Source: an uncultured Cloacibacillus sp. (GTDB taxonomy: Bacteria > Synergistota > Synergistia > Synergistales > Synergistaceae). From it: DNA of 7,193 bases. The position numbers were made by a program, and so were the translations under genes. Within the stretch, counting starts at the first letter, position 1. Every line of letters starts with the position of its first letter. The notes below the pieces were generated by a model. That model saw nothing but the letters and a program-made list of their open reading frames with translations. It was not told the DNA's origin and searched no databases. Location of the stretch: positions 1-7,193 of the forward strand of contig UQVV01000092.1 in the NCBI GenBank assembly GCA_900544635.1. Direction: 5' to 3'. Shown here piece by piece: positions 6,182 through 7,193 of the stretch.

Positions 6182-6553
6182 ATGCTGCTGTGCCGGGACT
6201 TCAAGTTTGATGCGGCGCATAATCTCATACATTATCACGGCAAGTGCGAACGGCTGCACGGCCATACGTATCATCTGCGCGTCGTGCTCGAGGGCGAGCC
6301 GGACGCGGAGGGGATGATTTTCGACTTCGTGGACCTCAAGAAGGCCGTCAACGAGCTTGTGCTCGACAGGCTCGACCACGCCTATATCAACGATATAGTC
6401 GAACAGCCGACGGCGGAGTATATCTCGCGCTGGATTTTCCGCGAGCTCGACGCACCGCTGCGCCGCGGCAACTGCCGGCTGTTCGAGGTGCAGCTCTGGG
6501 AGACGGAGGGCTCTTCCGTAATATGCCGCAGGGAGGACGTAAAAGATGCGTGA
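6182..6553 (+). CDS. queD: 6-carboxy-5,6,7,8-tetrahydropterin synthase QueD
   Basis: A 123-residue member of the PTPS/QueD family at normal length. QueD converts 7,8-dihydroneopterin triphosphate to 6-carboxytetrahydropterin, the second step to preQ0 and the tRNA base queuosine, in the cytosol. Zinc ligands are His13 (FDAAH), His26 and His28 (LHGHTY); Cys22 (GKCERLHGH) is the catalytic cysteine. FDFVDLK (47-53), LDHAYIND (64-71, Asp65/His66 of the catalytic relay) and WET with Glu107 complete the active site. Presence of Cys in the C-x3-HGH pattern favours QueD over eukaryotic-type PTPS. GGGAGGA at 6167-6173 is 8 bases before the ATG. The 3' end overlaps folE2 by 8 bp; FolE2 makes the QueD substrate, which supports the assignment. 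Confidence 0.95.
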   Translation: MLLCRDFKFDAAHNLIHYHGKCERLHGHTYHLRVVLEGEPDAEGMIFDFVDLKKAVNELVLDRLDHAYINDIVEQPTAEYISRWIFRELDAPLRRGNCRLFEVQLWETEGSSVICRREDVKDA

Positions 6554-7193
6554 CGTTCAGAACGAAGCCGACGACAGAAATTTAGCGATAGACCGCGTGG
6601 GGATAAGCGGCATTTCGTGGCCCATCTCCGTGCCGGACCGCGAGAACGGCGTGCAGGAGACCGTCGCCGAGGTGAGCCTTTCCGTTTCGCTGCCGCAGGA
6701 CTATCGCGGCACGCACATGAGCCGCTTTATAGAAGTTTTGAGCGCGCAGGAGAAGAAAGTAACCTTCCATAATATGGAAGGGCTTCTGGCCTCTCTCAAG
6801 GAGCGCCTCCACGCGGAGGACGCGCACGCGGTTTTCGATTTTCCGTATTTTATAACTAAGAGCGCGCCGGTCAGCGGCTCCCGCGGCCGCGTGCGCTGCG
6901 ACGTGCGTTTCGACGCGGCGATGCTCGGAGACGACTTCGACCTCGTGACGACGGCCGTCGTGCCCATACAGACGCTCTGCCCATGTTCGAAGGAGATTTC
7001 AGAGTTCGGCGCGCATAATCAGCGCGCGCACGCCTCCATCTCCGTGCGCCTCGGCTCGTTCGTCTGGCTCGAGGAGTTTATAGAGGCCGCGGACAAATGC
7101 GCCTCGGCTCCGATTTACAGCCTTCTGAAGCGCCTCGTCCCTTGTTATGATACCCTCAGTAACCATTTTAAGCAGGCTCTGGTCCATAGATAT
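6546..7193 (+). CDS. folE2: GTP cyclohydrolase FolE2 (type IB), C-terminus replaced at the right edge
   Basis: The frame opens at ATG 6546 and runs to the window end without a stop (216 codons). Residues 1-196 are FolE2: an N-terminal VGISGISWPISV, THMSRFIEVL, FPYFITKSAPVSG, then the active-site block QTLCPCSKEISEFGAHNQRAH with C145, C147 and H157, and ASAPIYSLLKR. FolE2 turns GTP into 7,8-dihydroneopterin triphosphate for folate and queuosine and, unlike FolE, does not need zinc specifically. GGGAGG at 6531-6536, inside queD, lies 9 bases before the ATG. After Arg196 (7131-7133) the family would continue with a PDEK-like stretch and about 60 more residues; here it reads LVPCYDTLSNHF, which is not FolE2 and is the antisense of a PilT-like end. 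Treat the gene as real to about 7133 only. Confidence 0.88.
   Translation, partial: MRDVQNEADDRNLAIDRVGISGISWPISVPDRENGVQETVAEVSLSVSLPQDYRGTHMSRFIEVLSAQEKKVTFHNMEGLLASLKERLHAEDAHAVFDFPYFITKSAPVSGSRGRVRCDVRFDAAMLGDDFDLVTTAVVPIQTLCPCSKEISEFGAHNQRAHASISVRLGSFVWLEEFIEAADKCASAPIYSLLKRLVPCYDTLSNHFKQALVHRY
7111..7193 (-). pseudogene. C-terminal fragment of a PilT-like pilus retraction ATPase, broken at a junction
   Basis: Entering from the right edge, the minus strand reads I-S then MDQSLLKMVTEGIITRDEAL and QKAVN. This resembles the extreme C-terminus of PilT-type twitching-motility ATPases, which end in a MDQ-L-LV-G-I-EAL-AVN-like pattern. The rest of the gene would lie outside the window. Inside, the frame passes into the antisense of folE2 (from about 7130 down), so it has lost its own stop; its present stop is near 7000. 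The match is short (about 25 residues), so family identity is moderate. Only about 60-80 bases belong to it; the exact edge is blurred because AGCCTTCTGAAGCGC fits both genes. Confidence 0.5.

Noticed and set aside
5004..6182. 392-residue minus-strand open frame
   Set aside because: Exact antisense of the GmhB-GmhA gene, low complexity Arg/Ala/Val composition, no ribosome site or motif.
1..7193. CRISPR arrays, tRNA or rRNA genes, riboswitch ahead of queD
   Set aside because: No regularly spaced repeats, no cloverleaf or rRNA sequence seen; the queD leader is only about 28 bases, too short for a preQ1 aptamer with an expression platform.

Overview
The window looks like chromosomal DNA of a Gram-negative bacterium with GC-rich coding sequence. 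From about 1.8 kb onward the genes favour GCG, CGC and GGC codons but also use ATA and AGG freely. That mix, together with an LPS-type heptose pathway and the IS types present, would fit a Synergistota-like anaerobe. This is an inference from codon style only, and no marker gene is present to settle it.

Left region (1 to about 1,730) is a decayed accessory patch with lower GC. It holds the 3' part of an IS256/mutator-family transposase that has lost its catalytic Glu, then a frameshifted, truncated IS481-type DDE transposase on the opposite strand. After these comes a short ORF resembling the C-terminal part of a glycosidase-like beta-propeller protein, with a TTG start just after an imperfect 42-bp-spaced direct repeat. 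A perfect 19-bp stem terminator (1748-1802 plus T-tract) closes the patch.

Central minus-strand unit (1,819-3,372): a flavodoxin-fold NAD(P)H/FMN oxidoreductase followed 7 nt downstream by galE (UDP-glucose 4-epimerase). A good sigma70-type promoter lies in the divergent intergenic region 3,373-3,546.

Central plus-strand unit (3,547-6,122): hldE (heptose kinase/adenylyltransferase) overlaps by 4 bp a gene that fuses GmhB (heptose bisphosphate phosphatase) to GmhA (sedoheptulose-7-phosphate isomerase). These two bifunctional proteins cover all four steps from sedoheptulose 7-phosphate to ADP-D-glycero-beta-D-manno-heptose, the activated heptose for LPS core or another heptosylated glycan. The C6 epimerase gene hldD is not in the window. 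galE would supply UDP-galactose, so both strands of this region serve sugar-nucleotide synthesis.

Right region (6,182-7,193): queD overlaps folE2 by 8 bp. FolE2 makes dihydroneopterin triphosphate from GTP and QueD converts it toward preQ0/queuosine. FolE2 homology stops at about residue 196 (near 7,133). The last ~60-80 bases instead read, on the minus strand, like the C-terminus of a PilT-type pilus retraction ATPase, so the window edge is either a rearrangement or a chimeric assembly join.

The most interesting signals are the GmhB-GmhA fusion with its two-gene heptose pathway and the folE2/pilT inverted junction. I found no CRISPR array, tRNA, rRNA or clearly new defence system.
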